From NCBI GenBank assembly GCA_963798195.1, contig CAWCSF010000004.1, positions 1 through 64,000 on the forward strand: DNA of 64,000 bases. The letters run 5' to 3'. Within the stretch, counting starts at the first letter, position 1. Every line of letters begins with the position of its first letter. The stretch comes from CAVSRC01 sp963798195. Lineage in GTDB: Bacteria; Pseudomonadota; Alphaproteobacteria; Rhizobiales; Kaistiaceae. Both the position numbers and the translations under genes were made by a program. Below are positions 28,633 to 36,284 of this stretch, piece after piece. The notes under the pieces are model-generated. The model ran no database searches. It worked only from the letters and a program-made list of their open reading frames with translations, and was not told the DNA's origin.

Positions 28633-28808
28633 CAAGTTGCGTCCAGGCCACATTGTGGCATCACCGACACGCGGCCAAGCCTTTGGTCACGTGAGGCGAA
28701 GCCGTGCTTGCATTACAGCCGGCTAATTGGCAACACAGCGACAGCGGACCAGAGGTGACCGGGCGAAAAGCCTGTGGCTCGCGAAGAGCGCCGTTGGACG
28801 CACCGCCA
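28633..28808. other. Short intergenic region with a 13-bp palindrome
   Basis: Fifteen bases after the chain-length gene there is a perfect inverted repeat GCCACA-T-TGTGGC (28647-28659). It has no T-tract, so it may be a protein-binding site or a weak processing hairpin. No gene is seen before 28809. Confidence 0.4.
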
Positions 28809-29108
28809 ATGAACGAATTCGCTTTCGGCACAAATATCGTCGACTTCGCCGTCGTTGCCGCCGTTCACCTGTTTGCTGGCCTGGCGCTCGGCAGGTGGTT
28901 CCGCTTCGGCGTACTGCTGCCGGCCTTTGCCGTTGTGCTCGTCGAAAGCCTTGCCGGAGATTTCCGGCTCGGCATCGCGCCCTGGTACCTGCTTCTCGTC
29001 GCCGGCATTGCCCTTGTTCAACTGGGCTACGCGGCGGCCAGCCGCTTCAGTCAGCGCCGGCCGGCCGAGCACCATTCCCAGTCCGTTCAGCCTTCGACGT
29101 CGAAGTAG
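28809..29108 (+). CDS. Small hypothetical membrane protein
   Basis: This 99-aa frame has three strongly hydrophobic stretches (about residues 9-27, 30-50 and 58-75: VAAVHLFAGLALGRWF, GVLLPAFAVVLVESLAG, WYLLLVAGIALVQLGYAAA) and a polar C-terminal tail. It matches no family I recognise, though EPS loci often carry a small membrane protein next to the co-polymerase. The 3' end overlaps the convergent ugd gene by 62 bp. A longer in-frame start at 28704 is possible, but its extra residues are not membrane-like. Confidence 0.55.
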   Translation: MNEFAFGTNIVDFAVVAAVHLFAGLALGRWFRFGVLLPAFAVVLVESLAGDFRLGIAPWYLLLVAGIALVQLGYAAASRFSQRRPAEHHSQSVQPSTSK

Positions 29109-30444
29109 GCTGCCGCAGGCTCTTCACGGGCACGCCCTCGGAGCCGCGCCCGATCGACCTGTATATGAAGCCCGCCGCGAGCATCTCCTCGGAACGATAG
29201 ATGTTCCGCAGGTCGACAATGATCGGCCGCACCAGCCGTGAGCGCAGCTCCGCCAGGTTCAGTGCGCGGAACTCCTCCCACTCGGTCACTATCACCAGCG
29301 CATCGGCGCCCGTCGCGCAGTCGTAGGCATCCGTGGCGTAGGTAACCGCAGGCATCAGGGCCTTGGCCGACGCCATGCCGACCGGGTCGAAGGCGCGGAC
29401 CTTGGCGCCCGCTTCGAGCAACGCATCGATAATGTCCAGCGACGGCGCCTCGCGCATGTCGTCGGTGTTGGGTTTGAACGTGAGGCCGAGGATCGCCACC
29501 GTTTTCCCCTCCGCCGAGCCGCCCAGCGAATCGAGGATCCGCATGCCCATCGCACGCTTGCGGTCGGTGTTGACCGTGCTGACGGTGCTGACCACGCGCA
29601 TCGGCACGTCATACAGGTCGGCGGTACGCAAAAGCGCGACCGTATCCTTGGGGAAGCATGAGCCGCCGTAGCCCGGCCCGGGATGCAGGAATTTCATGCC
29701 GATGCGATTGTCGAGGCCGATGCCGCGGGCGAGATCCTGCACATCCGCGCCCACCGCCTCGCAGAGATCGGCCATCTCGTTGATGAAGGTGATCTTGGTC
29801 GCGAGAAACGCGTTGGCGGCGTATTTCGTCAGTTCCGCCGTGCGGCGATCGCTGAACAGGATCGGCGACTGGTTGAGGAATAGCGGCCGGTAGATCTCGG
29901 ACATGACCGCGCGCGCCGCCGCGTCCTCGGTGCCGATGACGATGCGGTTGGGGTGCTTGAAGTCCTCGATCGCCGCGCCTTCGCGCAGGAACTCCGGATT
30001 CGACACAACCGAAAACTCGGCGTCGGGCCGCGCCTTGCGGATGATCTCCTCGACCTCGTCGCCGGTGCCGACCGGAACCGTCGATTTGGTGATGATGACC
30101 GTATAGCCATCGAGCGCCGCCGCGATCTGCTCGGCTGCGGCGCGCACATAGGTCACGTCGGCATGACCGTCGCCGCGCCGGGCCGGTGTTCCGACCGCGA
30201 TGAAAACGGCATCCGCCCGCGCGACCGCGGCGGAAAGCGTGGTGGTGAAGGAGAGGCGCTTCGCCGCCCGATTGCTTTCGATCAGCTGCTCGAGGCCGGG
30301 CTCATAGATCGGGATGCGGTTCTCCAGCAGCGCCTCGATCTTCTTTGCGTCGACATCGACACAGGTGACCGTGTGGCCGAAATCGGCAAGGCACGCACCG
30401 GTAACCAATCCAACATAGCCGGAGCCGATGATGGCGAGTTCCAT
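29047..30444 (-). CDS. ugd: UDP-glucose 6-dehydrogenase
   Basis: This 465-aa cytosolic enzyme oxidises UDP-glucose twice with NAD to UDP-glucuronate, a precursor for acidic EPS. The N-terminal NAD-binding motif is IIGSGYVGLVTGACLADFGH. GTPARRGDGHADVTYV, ITKSTVPVGTGDEVE, SNPEFLREGAAIEDF and the active-site loop GPGYGGSCFPKDT (catalytic Cys) are all present. The C-terminal domain has GLTFKPNTDDMREAPS. The tail after about residue 440 is unusually long and basic and overlaps the convergent small gene. It links the EPS to uronic-acid content. Confidence 0.97.
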   Translation of the reverse strand: MELAIIGSGYVGLVTGACLADFGHTVTCVDVDAKKIEALLENRIPIYEPGLEQLIESNRAAKRLSFTTTLSAAVARADAVFIAVGTPARRGDGHADVTYVRAAAEQIAAALDGYTVIITKSTVPVGTGDEVEEIIRKARPDAEFSVVSNPEFLREGAAIEDFKHPNRIVIGTEDAAARAVMSEIYRPLFLNQSPILFSDRRTAELTKYAANAFLATKITFINEMADLCEAVGADVQDLARGIGLDNRIGMKFLHPGPGYGGSCFPKDTVALLRTADLYDVPMRVVSTVSTVNTDRKRAMGMRILDSLGGSAEGKTVAILGLTFKPNTDDMREAPSLDIIDALLEAGAKVRAFDPVGMASAKALMPAVTYATDAYDCATGADALVIVTEWEEFRALNLAELRSRLVRPIIVDLRNIYRSEEMLAAGFIYRSIGRGSEGVPVKSLRQPTSTSKAERTGNGARPAGAD

Positions 30445-30848
30445 GGGTACAGTCTCCGCGTCGCGCCCGGACCGCCGGGCGCATATCTCATGTACGCGCC
30501 ACCGGTCCGCAGGAGAACCCCCCTGGCCCCAAGAGGATTAATGCGACCCTCGCGGCCAATTTGTGCGTTTTGATGGCGACTGTGCGGCGCCGCAGCGACG
30601 ATTGGTGCGCTGCGGTGTCGAGGCGGCGGGATCGTTGCAGAAAAGGCGCTCGCGCAGGTCCCGGATTCCGCAGGATTTGCGCGTATTTGCGGTCGACTTG
30701 AGCCGTTTCGAGCCCCATGCGCTTCCCGGCTTCGGCTGCAACTGGACAATCCGGACCGTGGGATATTGGCTGGCTCTCAATGCAGGGTGACCTTTCCAGC
30801 GCCCTGAAATAATGAATGCCGGAGAAGGCAGGCGGGGGAGGCCATCGC
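30445..30848. other. Divergent region between ugd and the sugar-acid island
   Basis: This 404-bp region has no convincing gene. It contains the 12-bp perfect palindrome TGCGGCGCCGCA at 30583-30594. It lacks a good copy of the 17-bp GTTTCR-N5-CGAAAC palindrome found ahead of later genes; only partial halves (for example GTTTCG near 30708) are seen. Promoters for ugd (minus) and the first dehydratase gene (plus) must lie here. Confidence 0.5.
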
Positions 30849-32036
30849 GTGAAGATCACAAACGTTCGCGTGCGGGAAGTCGAAGGAACGATGCCGACCG
30901 ACGGCACGTTCTGGGAAGAACGGCTGGTTCGGCCGGTCGACATCTATCCCGAATATCGCCGCGAGATGGGGACGCCGGGCGGCGCCCAGATCGACGACCG
31001 CAATTTCCGCATCAGGACGTGCTTCGTCCAGATCGAGACCAGCGACGGCACGGTCGGGATCGCCGGGCCGACAGTGGCGGATTCGGGCCGCATCATCCTC
31101 AGCCAGTTGAAGCCGCTGCTGATCGGCAAGGATCCACTGGCGACCGAGTTCCTGTGGGACCTGATGCACCGGTTCCAGGTTCACGGCCGTCAGGGCGACG
31201 CGATGATCGCGCTCTCCGCGGTCGATTGCGCCCTTTGGGATATCAAGGCCAAGGCTTTCAACCAGCCGCTCTGGCGGCTCCTCGGCGGCAAGACGCGCGA
31301 GGCGACGCCGGCCTATGCGTCGATGCTCGGCTACAACGTCACGGACATGGCGCGCGTGCGCGACCGGGCGCTGGAGTTCAAGGCGCGCGGCTACACCGCG
31401 CAGAAGTGGTTTTTCCGCCACGGGCCGATGAGCGGCTACGAGGGGTTGAAGCTGAACGTCGCGCTGGTGCGCACGCTCCGCGAGACGCTCGGCGACGACT
31501 ACGACATCATGCTCGATTGCTGGCAGAGCATGAATCTCGACTACGCCGTCGATCTGTGCGACCGCATCGCCGAATACCGCCCGCGCTGGCTCGAGGAGCC
31601 GTTCATGCCGGACCGCATCGACAGCCACGTCAAGCTGAAGGCGAAGACGTCGATCCCGCTGTCGGGCGCCGAGCACGAATACACCCGCTGGGGCTTCAAG
31701 CGGTTCATCGAGAAGGATGCGCTGGATATCCTCCAGCCGGATATCTACTGGTGCGGCGGTCTTTCCGAGACGCTGAAGATCACGGCCTACGCCACGGTCC
31801 ACGACCTGATCGTCATCCCGCACGGCCACTCGACGCAGATCGGCTCGCACTTCGCCGTGGCGCAGTCGCCGATCCACACGCCGTATCAGGAATATCTGGA
31901 CAAGTGGAACGACATCCACATGTTCTTCCTCGCCAACCCCGTGTGGCCGCAGAACGGCATGATCACGCCGCCGGATGGGCCGGGCGTTGGCATGGAGCTC
32001 GATCCTGCCAGGATCGAGAGCGAGCGGGACCTGTAG
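30849..32036 (+). CDS. Enolase-superfamily sugar-acid dehydratase (L-rhamnonate dehydratase-like)
   Basis: This is a 395-aa mandelate racemase/muconate lactonizing-type enzyme. GTG 30849 is chosen because GGAGG lies 7 nt upstream. An ATG at 30816 lacks a site. Residues AQKWFFRHGP, DIMLDCWQSMN (metal Asp), RWLEEP (Glu), LSGAEHEYT (Glu/His) and VIPHGHS (general-base His) follow the order and local sequence of L-rhamnonate dehydratase-like members. It should dehydrate an aldonic or aldaric acid to a 2-keto-3-deoxy acid. It is the first gene of a plus-strand trio with an amidohydrolase and another dehydratase. Confidence 0.88.
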   Translation: MKITNVRVREVEGTMPTDGTFWEERLVRPVDIYPEYRREMGTPGGAQIDDRNFRIRTCFVQIETSDGTVGIAGPTVADSGRIILSQLKPLLIGKDPLATEFLWDLMHRFQVHGRQGDAMIALSAVDCALWDIKAKAFNQPLWRLLGGKTREATPAYASMLGYNVTDMARVRDRALEFKARGYTAQKWFFRHGPMSGYEGLKLNVALVRTLRETLGDDYDIMLDCWQSMNLDYAVDLCDRIAEYRPRWLEEPFMPDRIDSHVKLKAKTSIPLSGAEHEYTRWGFKRFIEKDALDILQPDIYWCGGLSETLKITAYATVHDLIVIPHGHSTQIGSHFAVAQSPIHTPYQEYLDKWNDIHMFFLANPVWPQNGMITPPDGPGVGMELDPARIESERDL

Positions 32037-32040
32037 GGCG

Positions 32041-32057
32041 GTTTCGACCCGCGAAAC
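32041..32057. promoter_or_regulatory. 17-bp palindrome (putative IclR operator), copy 1
   Basis: GTTTCG-ACCCG-CGAAAC is a perfect 6-bp inverted repeat with 5-bp spacer. It lies 87 bp before the amidohydrolase gene (32145) and just after the preceding dehydratase stop. Confidence 0.7.
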
Positions 32058-32144
32058 GGGAGACGGCGCGCGCTGGCGGTGTTCCGCGCGCGCCGCTAGG
32101 TTCGCGGGGTCTGGGGTAGGACCTCTCACGGATATGACGCGCTG

Positions 32145-32963
32145 ATGTTCAGGCTGCCGCCGCGGACCTGCGACTCCCACTGCCACGTCTTTGGCCCGTC
32201 CGCCCGCTTTCCCTTCATCGCCAAGCGCGCCTACACGCCTGCCGACGCCCCGAAGGAAGTCCTGGCCGCGCTTCTCGACCGGCTCGGCATCGATCGCGCG
32301 GTGATCGTGCAGGCGAGCATCCACGGCACCGACAACGGCGCGACGCTGGAGGCGATGCGGTCCGATCCCGAACGCTATCGCGGCGTCGCCATGATCGACG
32401 ATGACACGCCGGACAGCGATCTCCCCGCCATGCACGAGGCGGGCATGCGCGGCATCCGCTTCAACTTCAACCGGAACCTCGGCGGTTTCCCCGACCTCGA
32501 CATTGTGCGCCGGTCGGTCGACCGTGTGAAACATCTCGGCTGGCACCTGGTCATGCAGATCGACGGCGTGGATGCGCCGGCGCTGACGCCGTTCATCCGC
32601 GCGCTTCCCGTCCCCTTCGTCATCGATCACATGGCCCGTTGCGATGTCGCCAAGGGTGTGGAGCAGCCTGACTTCAAGGCGGTCCTCGAGCTGATGAAAC
32701 TTGACGGAGCCTGGATCAAGATTTCCTGCCCGGAGCGCATGCAGGCTCCGCCCTATCGCGACGTCATACCCTTTGCCCAAGCCCTGATTGCGGCGCGGCC
32801 GGACCGCGTCCTCTGGGGCACCGACTTCCCGCACCCGAACCTGAAGGTGCTTCCCGACGACGAGGACCTGGTCGATCTCGTCCCGCTCTATGCGCCGACG
32901 GCGGAGGAGCGTCAGCGCATGCTGGTCGACAATCCCGCGCGCCTCTACGACTTTCCCGTCTAG
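32145..32963 (+). CDS. Amidohydrolase family 2 lactonase (COG3618, LigI-like)
   Basis: This 272-aa TIM-barrel hydrolase closely follows the layout of 2-pyrone-4,6-dicarboxylate lactonase (LigI). It has the N-terminal metal-type motif CDSHCHVFGP, then VIVQASIHGTDNGATLEAM, GMRGIRFNFNRNL, FVIDHMARCD, RVLWGTDFPHPN (the conserved Asp) and RMLVDNPARLY. COG3618 enzymes open sugar or aromatic-derived lactones. The neighbours are sugar-acid dehydratases, so an aldono- or aldaro-lactone is as likely a substrate as a pyrone. The next gene starts 9 bp downstream. Confidence 0.88.
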   Translation: MFRLPPRTCDSHCHVFGPSARFPFIAKRAYTPADAPKEVLAALLDRLGIDRAVIVQASIHGTDNGATLEAMRSDPERYRGVAMIDDDTPDSDLPAMHEAGMRGIRFNFNRNLGGFPDLDIVRRSVDRVKHLGWHLVMQIDGVDAPALTPFIRALPVPFVIDHMARCDVAKGVEQPDFKAVLELMKLDGAWIKISCPERMQAPPYRDVIPFAQALIAARPDRVLWGTDFPHPNLKVLPDDEDLVDLVPLYAPTAEERQRMLVDNPARLYDFPV

Positions 32964-32972
32964 GCGAACGCC

Positions 32973-34100
32973 GTGGATCACCAGCGCATCAGGATTACCG
33001 ATGTCACGCTGACGGTCTTCCGCTGGACCGGTCTCGCGCCCGTCACCTACACGCGCCAGAGCACGCCCGGCGGCGGCGAAGCCAATATCGGTCTCGTCAC
33101 GATTTCCACCGACGCCGGCATCGACGGCCACGCCTTCCTCGGCTCGTCATTCCGCCCGGTCGATATCGACGCGCGCGGGCTGATCGACGTTCTGAAGCCG
33201 CTGCTCGTCGGCAAGAACCCCCTCGACCGCGAAGAACTCAGCCGTCTGATGCTGTCGCGCGCCCGCGCGGTCATGCTGCGCACGATCGGCGCGCTCGACG
33301 TGGCGCTGTGGGATATCGCGGGCAAGGCCGCCGGGCTGCCGATCCATCGCCTCATCGGCACGGCCCGCGCCGCCGTCCCCGCCTACGCCAGTTCCTCGAC
33401 ACTGAAGTCGATCGAGGCCTACGAGGATCAGGCGCGTGAGGTGAAAGAAGCTGGCTACCGCGGATACAAGATGCACCCGCCGCACGATCCGGTGCTGCAT
33501 GTGAAGATGCTGGAGCGCGTGCGCGCTGCCGTCGGCGACGACTATCCGCTGATGTTCGACCCCTCGATGATCTACGGCTTCTCCGATGCCGTCAGGATCG
33601 GCCGTGTGCTTGAGCGTCTCGGCTACCTCTGGTTCGAGGACCCGCTGCCGATCGACGATATGTACAATTACGCCAAGCTCTGCGCCGCGCTGGATGTGAC
33701 CGTGATGGCGACGGAGTACAGCCCCGGCGGCTTCCACGGCTATTCGCAGTGGATCGCGGCCGGCGCCACCGATGCGTTGCGCGGCGACGTCGCGGTCAAG
33801 GGCGGCATCACCGCCTGCGTCAAGGGCGCCCATCTCGCCGAGGGCTTCCACATGAAGTTCGAGCTCCACCACGGCGGCAACTCGCTCAACAATGTCGCCA
33901 ATCTCCATGTCGCCCTGGCGATCGCCAACTGCGACTGGTTCGAGGTGCTGCTGCCGCACGGTGCGCAGAAATACGGCCTTGTCCGCGATCTCGACATCGA
34001 TGCGGAAGGCATGATGGCGTTGCCCGGCGACGGCGCGGGTCTCGGCGCGGAGATCGACTTCGATCTCATCCGCCGCAACACCGTCGCGGTGCTTTCCTAG
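32973..34100 (+). CDS. Mandelate racemase/muconate lactonizing enzyme family protein
   Basis: This 375-aa enolase-superfamily enzyme starts at GTG 9 bp after the lactonase gene. It carries GYRGYKMHPPH (K-x-H-type catalytic motif), MFDPSMIYGF (metal Asp), LWFEDPLP (Glu), MATEYSPGG (Glu) and KFELHHGGNS (His). The Lys and His bases on the two faces of the barrel suggest racemase, epimerase or dehydratase chemistry on a hydroxy or sugar acid. It belongs to the MR-like subgroup but is clearly different from the dehydratase at 30849. Substrate is unknown. Confidence 0.88.
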   Translation: MDHQRIRITDVTLTVFRWTGLAPVTYTRQSTPGGGEANIGLVTISTDAGIDGHAFLGSSFRPVDIDARGLIDVLKPLLVGKNPLDREELSRLMLSRARAVMLRTIGALDVALWDIAGKAAGLPIHRLIGTARAAVPAYASSSTLKSIEAYEDQAREVKEAGYRGYKMHPPHDPVLHVKMLERVRAAVGDDYPLMFDPSMIYGFSDAVRIGRVLERLGYLWFEDPLPIDDMYNYAKLCAALDVTVMATEYSPGGFHGYSQWIAAGATDALRGDVAVKGGITACVKGAHLAEGFHMKFELHHGGNSLNNVANLHVALAIANCDWFEVLLPHGAQKYGLVRDLDIDAEGMMALPGDGAGLGAEIDFDLIRRNTVAVLS

Positions 34101-34973
34101 TCAGGCGCGATAGAGCGTCCGCGGGTTGTCGACGAGGATGCGCGTGCGCGTCGCCTCGTCCGGCACCCATTCGCCCAGCAGGTCGAAGAGGTCGCCGTCG
34201 TTCGGCATCGTGCGGTTGTTCATGCTGACATGCGGCCAGTCCGATCCCCACACCAGCCGTTCGGGCGCATGCGCAACCAGCGCCCGCGCCATCGGCGTCA
34301 CGCTGGGGTAGGGCGGCTCCTCCTGCGTCACCCGCATCGGCCCCGACAACTTTACCCAGAAGCGTCCGGTATCGAGCAGCCTCAGGAGCGCCTGGAACGT
34401 CGGCTGGTCGACACCGCCGGCCGCGGGAATGTGCGCGAAGTGATCGAGGACGATGGCGTGGTTCGGCAGCTTCAGCATCTCCGCGCCGGCGTCGAGGATC
34501 TCGGTCGTGTGGCCGTAATATTCGATGTGCCAGCCGAAATCCGCGACCATCGCCGCGACTTCCGGCGAGAGCGGCGGCAGCGCGCCGCCGTGCAGGGGAT
34601 TGACGAAACGGGTGCCGCGCACGCCGATCTTGTCCAGCATCCCGATCTCGTCGCGCGTCACGCCCTCGGGAAGCAGGGCGACACCGAGGAAGCGGTCCGG
34701 GAATTGCGGCAGCGTGTCGGCGAGATGCCGGTAGTTGCGGCCATAGCCGCCGCCGCTGACCACAACGGCGCGGCTGATGCCGAGCGTGTCCTGGAGCGCG
34801 ATCTGCGTTTCGGGCAGTGCGTCCTCCGAGACGTATCGCGAGCCCGGATTGAACGGATACTTCGCCGCCGGGCCGAAGAGATGCACGTGGCAGTCCGTCG
34901 CCCCGGGCGGACAGGCCAGCCTGGGACGCTTCGTGTTGGGATCGGGCGGCTGCGTGAGAGGTGGTGTTGTCAT
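34101..34973 (-). CDS. Amidohydrolase family 2 lactonase (COG3618)
   Basis: This 290-aa TIM-barrel hydrolase is a paralogue of the one at 32145: ATDCHVHLFGPAAKYPF, AVVVSGGGYGRNYRHL, GVRGTRFVNPL, IVLDHFAHIP, RLVWGSDWPHVS and RILVDNPRTLY. The start is set at ATG 34973 (MTTPPLTQPP). The frame extends to 35060, but that end lies over a palindrome and shows no signal or domain. It is convergent with the dehydratase gene (1 bp apart) and divergent from the tctC-like gene, sharing the operator at 35054. Confidence 0.85.
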   Translation of the reverse strand: MTTPPLTQPPDPNTKRPRLACPPGATDCHVHLFGPAAKYPFNPGSRYVSEDALPETQIALQDTLGISRAVVVSGGGYGRNYRHLADTLPQFPDRFLGVALLPEGVTRDEIGMLDKIGVRGTRFVNPLHGGALPPLSPEVAAMVADFGWHIEYYGHTTEILDAGAEMLKLPNHAIVLDHFAHIPAAGGVDQPTFQALLRLLDTGRFWVKLSGPMRVTQEEPPYPSVTPMARALVAHAPERLVWGSDWPHVSMNNRTMPNDGDLFDLLGEWVPDEATRTRILVDNPRTLYRA

Positions 34974-35053
34974 GGTCGGCTTCGGCTGTGCAGGCAATGC
35001 CTCAAAGTAGGCGTAGTCTCTGACGTAGGCGCTGCGAAACGCGGCCTGCAGAC

Positions 35054-35070
35054 ATTTCACTTAGCGAAAT
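35054..35070. promoter_or_regulatory. 17-bp palindrome (putative IclR operator), copy 2
   Basis: ATTTCA-CTTAG-CGAAAT fits RTTTCR-N5-CGAAAY. It sits in the divergent region, 80 bp from the amidohydrolase start (34973) and 78 bp from the transporter binding-protein start (35149). Confidence 0.65.
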
Positions 35071-35148
35071 AGGACTGCTTGCATGATGCCCCGCTCCGTC
35101 ACCGGCCCTACAGACGGGAGAGGCTACCGTTCCACAAGGGAGGAAACC

Positions 35149-36144
35149 ATGATGGAAAAGCGGGCGCTTATCTCGCGTCGCGGACTATGGGCGGTGACGA
35201 TCGGTGCGGCCCTCGCCGCGACCGGGCTCACCGGATTTGCACAGGCGGAAGACTGGCCCACCCGCCCGGTAACGCTCGTCGTGCCTTACGGCCCAGGTGC
35301 CAGCAACGACACGTTCACCCGGGCTCTCGCCGATATTCTGACCAAGAAGCTCGGCCAGCCGTTCGTCGTCGAGAACCGGCCGGGCGCGGGTGGCTTCACC
35401 GGCGCCAACTCCGTGTCGCAGGCTGCGCCCGACGGCTACACATGGCTTGAAATCCCGAATGGCATCGTCGGCTTCAAGCCGGTGATGAAGGTCGACATGG
35501 ACCCGCTGGTGGACGTGACGCCGGTAGGTCTTCTGGCGCGCTCGCCGACGGCGATGGTCATCCCGGCCGACCTGCCGGTCAACAATGTGCAGGAGTTCAT
35601 CGAATACGCCAAGAAGAACCCCGACACGACATTCTACGGCCATGCCGGTGTCGGCACGACGCAGCACCAGCACACCGAGCTGTTCAATACGATGACGGGC
35701 CTGCATATCAAGGACGTCAACTACAAGAGTTCGGCTGACGCTCAGACCGATCTCGTCGCCGGCCGCCTGCAACTGATGATCACGACCGTGGCGAGCACGC
35801 TCGGGCAGATCGAGGGCGGCCAGCTCAAGCTGCTGGCCTATAGCGACGACAACTATCCGCCCGGTTCGCCAAAGGCGCCGACCATGGCGGAAGCCGGCGT
35901 GAAAGGTATGGAAAGCGCGCAGATCTGGTGGGGCGTTTTCGGACCGAAGGGTCTGCCGGACGACCTGAAGATGAAGATGAACCAGGCCATCAACGACGCG
36001 CTGAAGGATCCCGCCTTCGTTGCGCTGGTGGCGAAATCCGGCGCGACGCCCGCGCCGGTGACGCCCGACGAGTTCGCCGAGGCCATCAAGGAAGAGCAGG
36101 TAAAGGTCGCGGACTTCGTCAAGAACACCGACCTCGCCAAATAG
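35149..36144 (+). CDS. Tripartite tricarboxylate transporter substrate-binding protein (TctC/Bug family)
   Basis: This 331-aa periplasmic binding protein captures carboxylates for the TctAB-type permease encoded on the other strand nearby. GGGAGG lies 5 nt before ATG 35149. The signal peptide runs to about residue 33 (cleavage after AQA) and contains a twin Arg (SRRGLW). The Bug-family opening DWPTRPVTLVVPYGPGASND and FVVENRPGAGG are clear. So are GVGTTQHQHTELF, with the ligand loop, and WWGVFGPKGLP. It is followed by a stem-loop and a terminator, so it forms a single-gene unit. Confidence 0.93.
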   Translation: MMEKRALISRRGLWAVTIGAALAATGLTGFAQAEDWPTRPVTLVVPYGPGASNDTFTRALADILTKKLGQPFVVENRPGAGGFTGANSVSQAAPDGYTWLEIPNGIVGFKPVMKVDMDPLVDVTPVGLLARSPTAMVIPADLPVNNVQEFIEYAKKNPDTTFYGHAGVGTTQHQHTELFNTMTGLHIKDVNYKSSADAQTDLVAGRLQLMITTVASTLGQIEGGQLKLLAYSDDNYPPGSPKAPTMAEAGVKGMESAQIWWGVFGPKGLPDDLKMKMNQAINDALKDPAFVALVAKSGATPAPVTPDEFAEAIKEEQVKVADFVKNTDLAK

Positions 36145-36153
36145 AAGCAATCT

Positions 36154-36191
36154 GATCGTTCCGGGCCGGTGCACGCCGGGCCGGAACGATC
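36154..36191 (+). other. Stem-loop just after the tctC-like stop
   Basis: Arms GATCGTTCCGG and CCGGAACGATC form 11 perfect pairs. One mismatch and four more inner pairs (CCGG/CCGG) follow around a TGCACG loop. It starts 9 bp after the stop codon and precedes the T-rich terminator by about 47 bp. It could protect the 3' end of a highly expressed binding-protein mRNA. Confidence 0.7.
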
Positions 36192-36238
36192 AGGAAGACA
36201 AACGAGCTTTTACGAAGCCGGGCAAACCCGGTGACTGA

Positions 36239-36270
36239 GGCTCCGGGATCAGCCCGGGGCCTTCTTTTTT
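36239..36270 (+). terminator. Intrinsic terminator after the tctC-like gene
   Basis: A 9-bp stem (GGCTCCGGG / CCCGGGGCC, one T-G pair) with loop ATCAG is followed by TTCTTTTTT. It ends the plus-strand transcript 15 bp before the convergent dehydratase gene stop. Confidence 0.88.
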
Positions 36271-36284
36271 CTGGCGGTGCGCCC

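Noticed and set aside
30791..30813. A TTTC...GAAA inverted pair ahead of the first dehydratase gene
   Set aside because: The spacing between halves is 9 bp instead of 7, and flanking bases do not match. It was left out of the operator list.
30777..33131. A 784-codon minus-strand open frame
   Set aside because: It is antisense to two well-supported plus-strand genes (dehydratase and lactonase). Its translation is rich in Arg, Asp, His and Val with no recognisable motifs, and it has no ribosome site.
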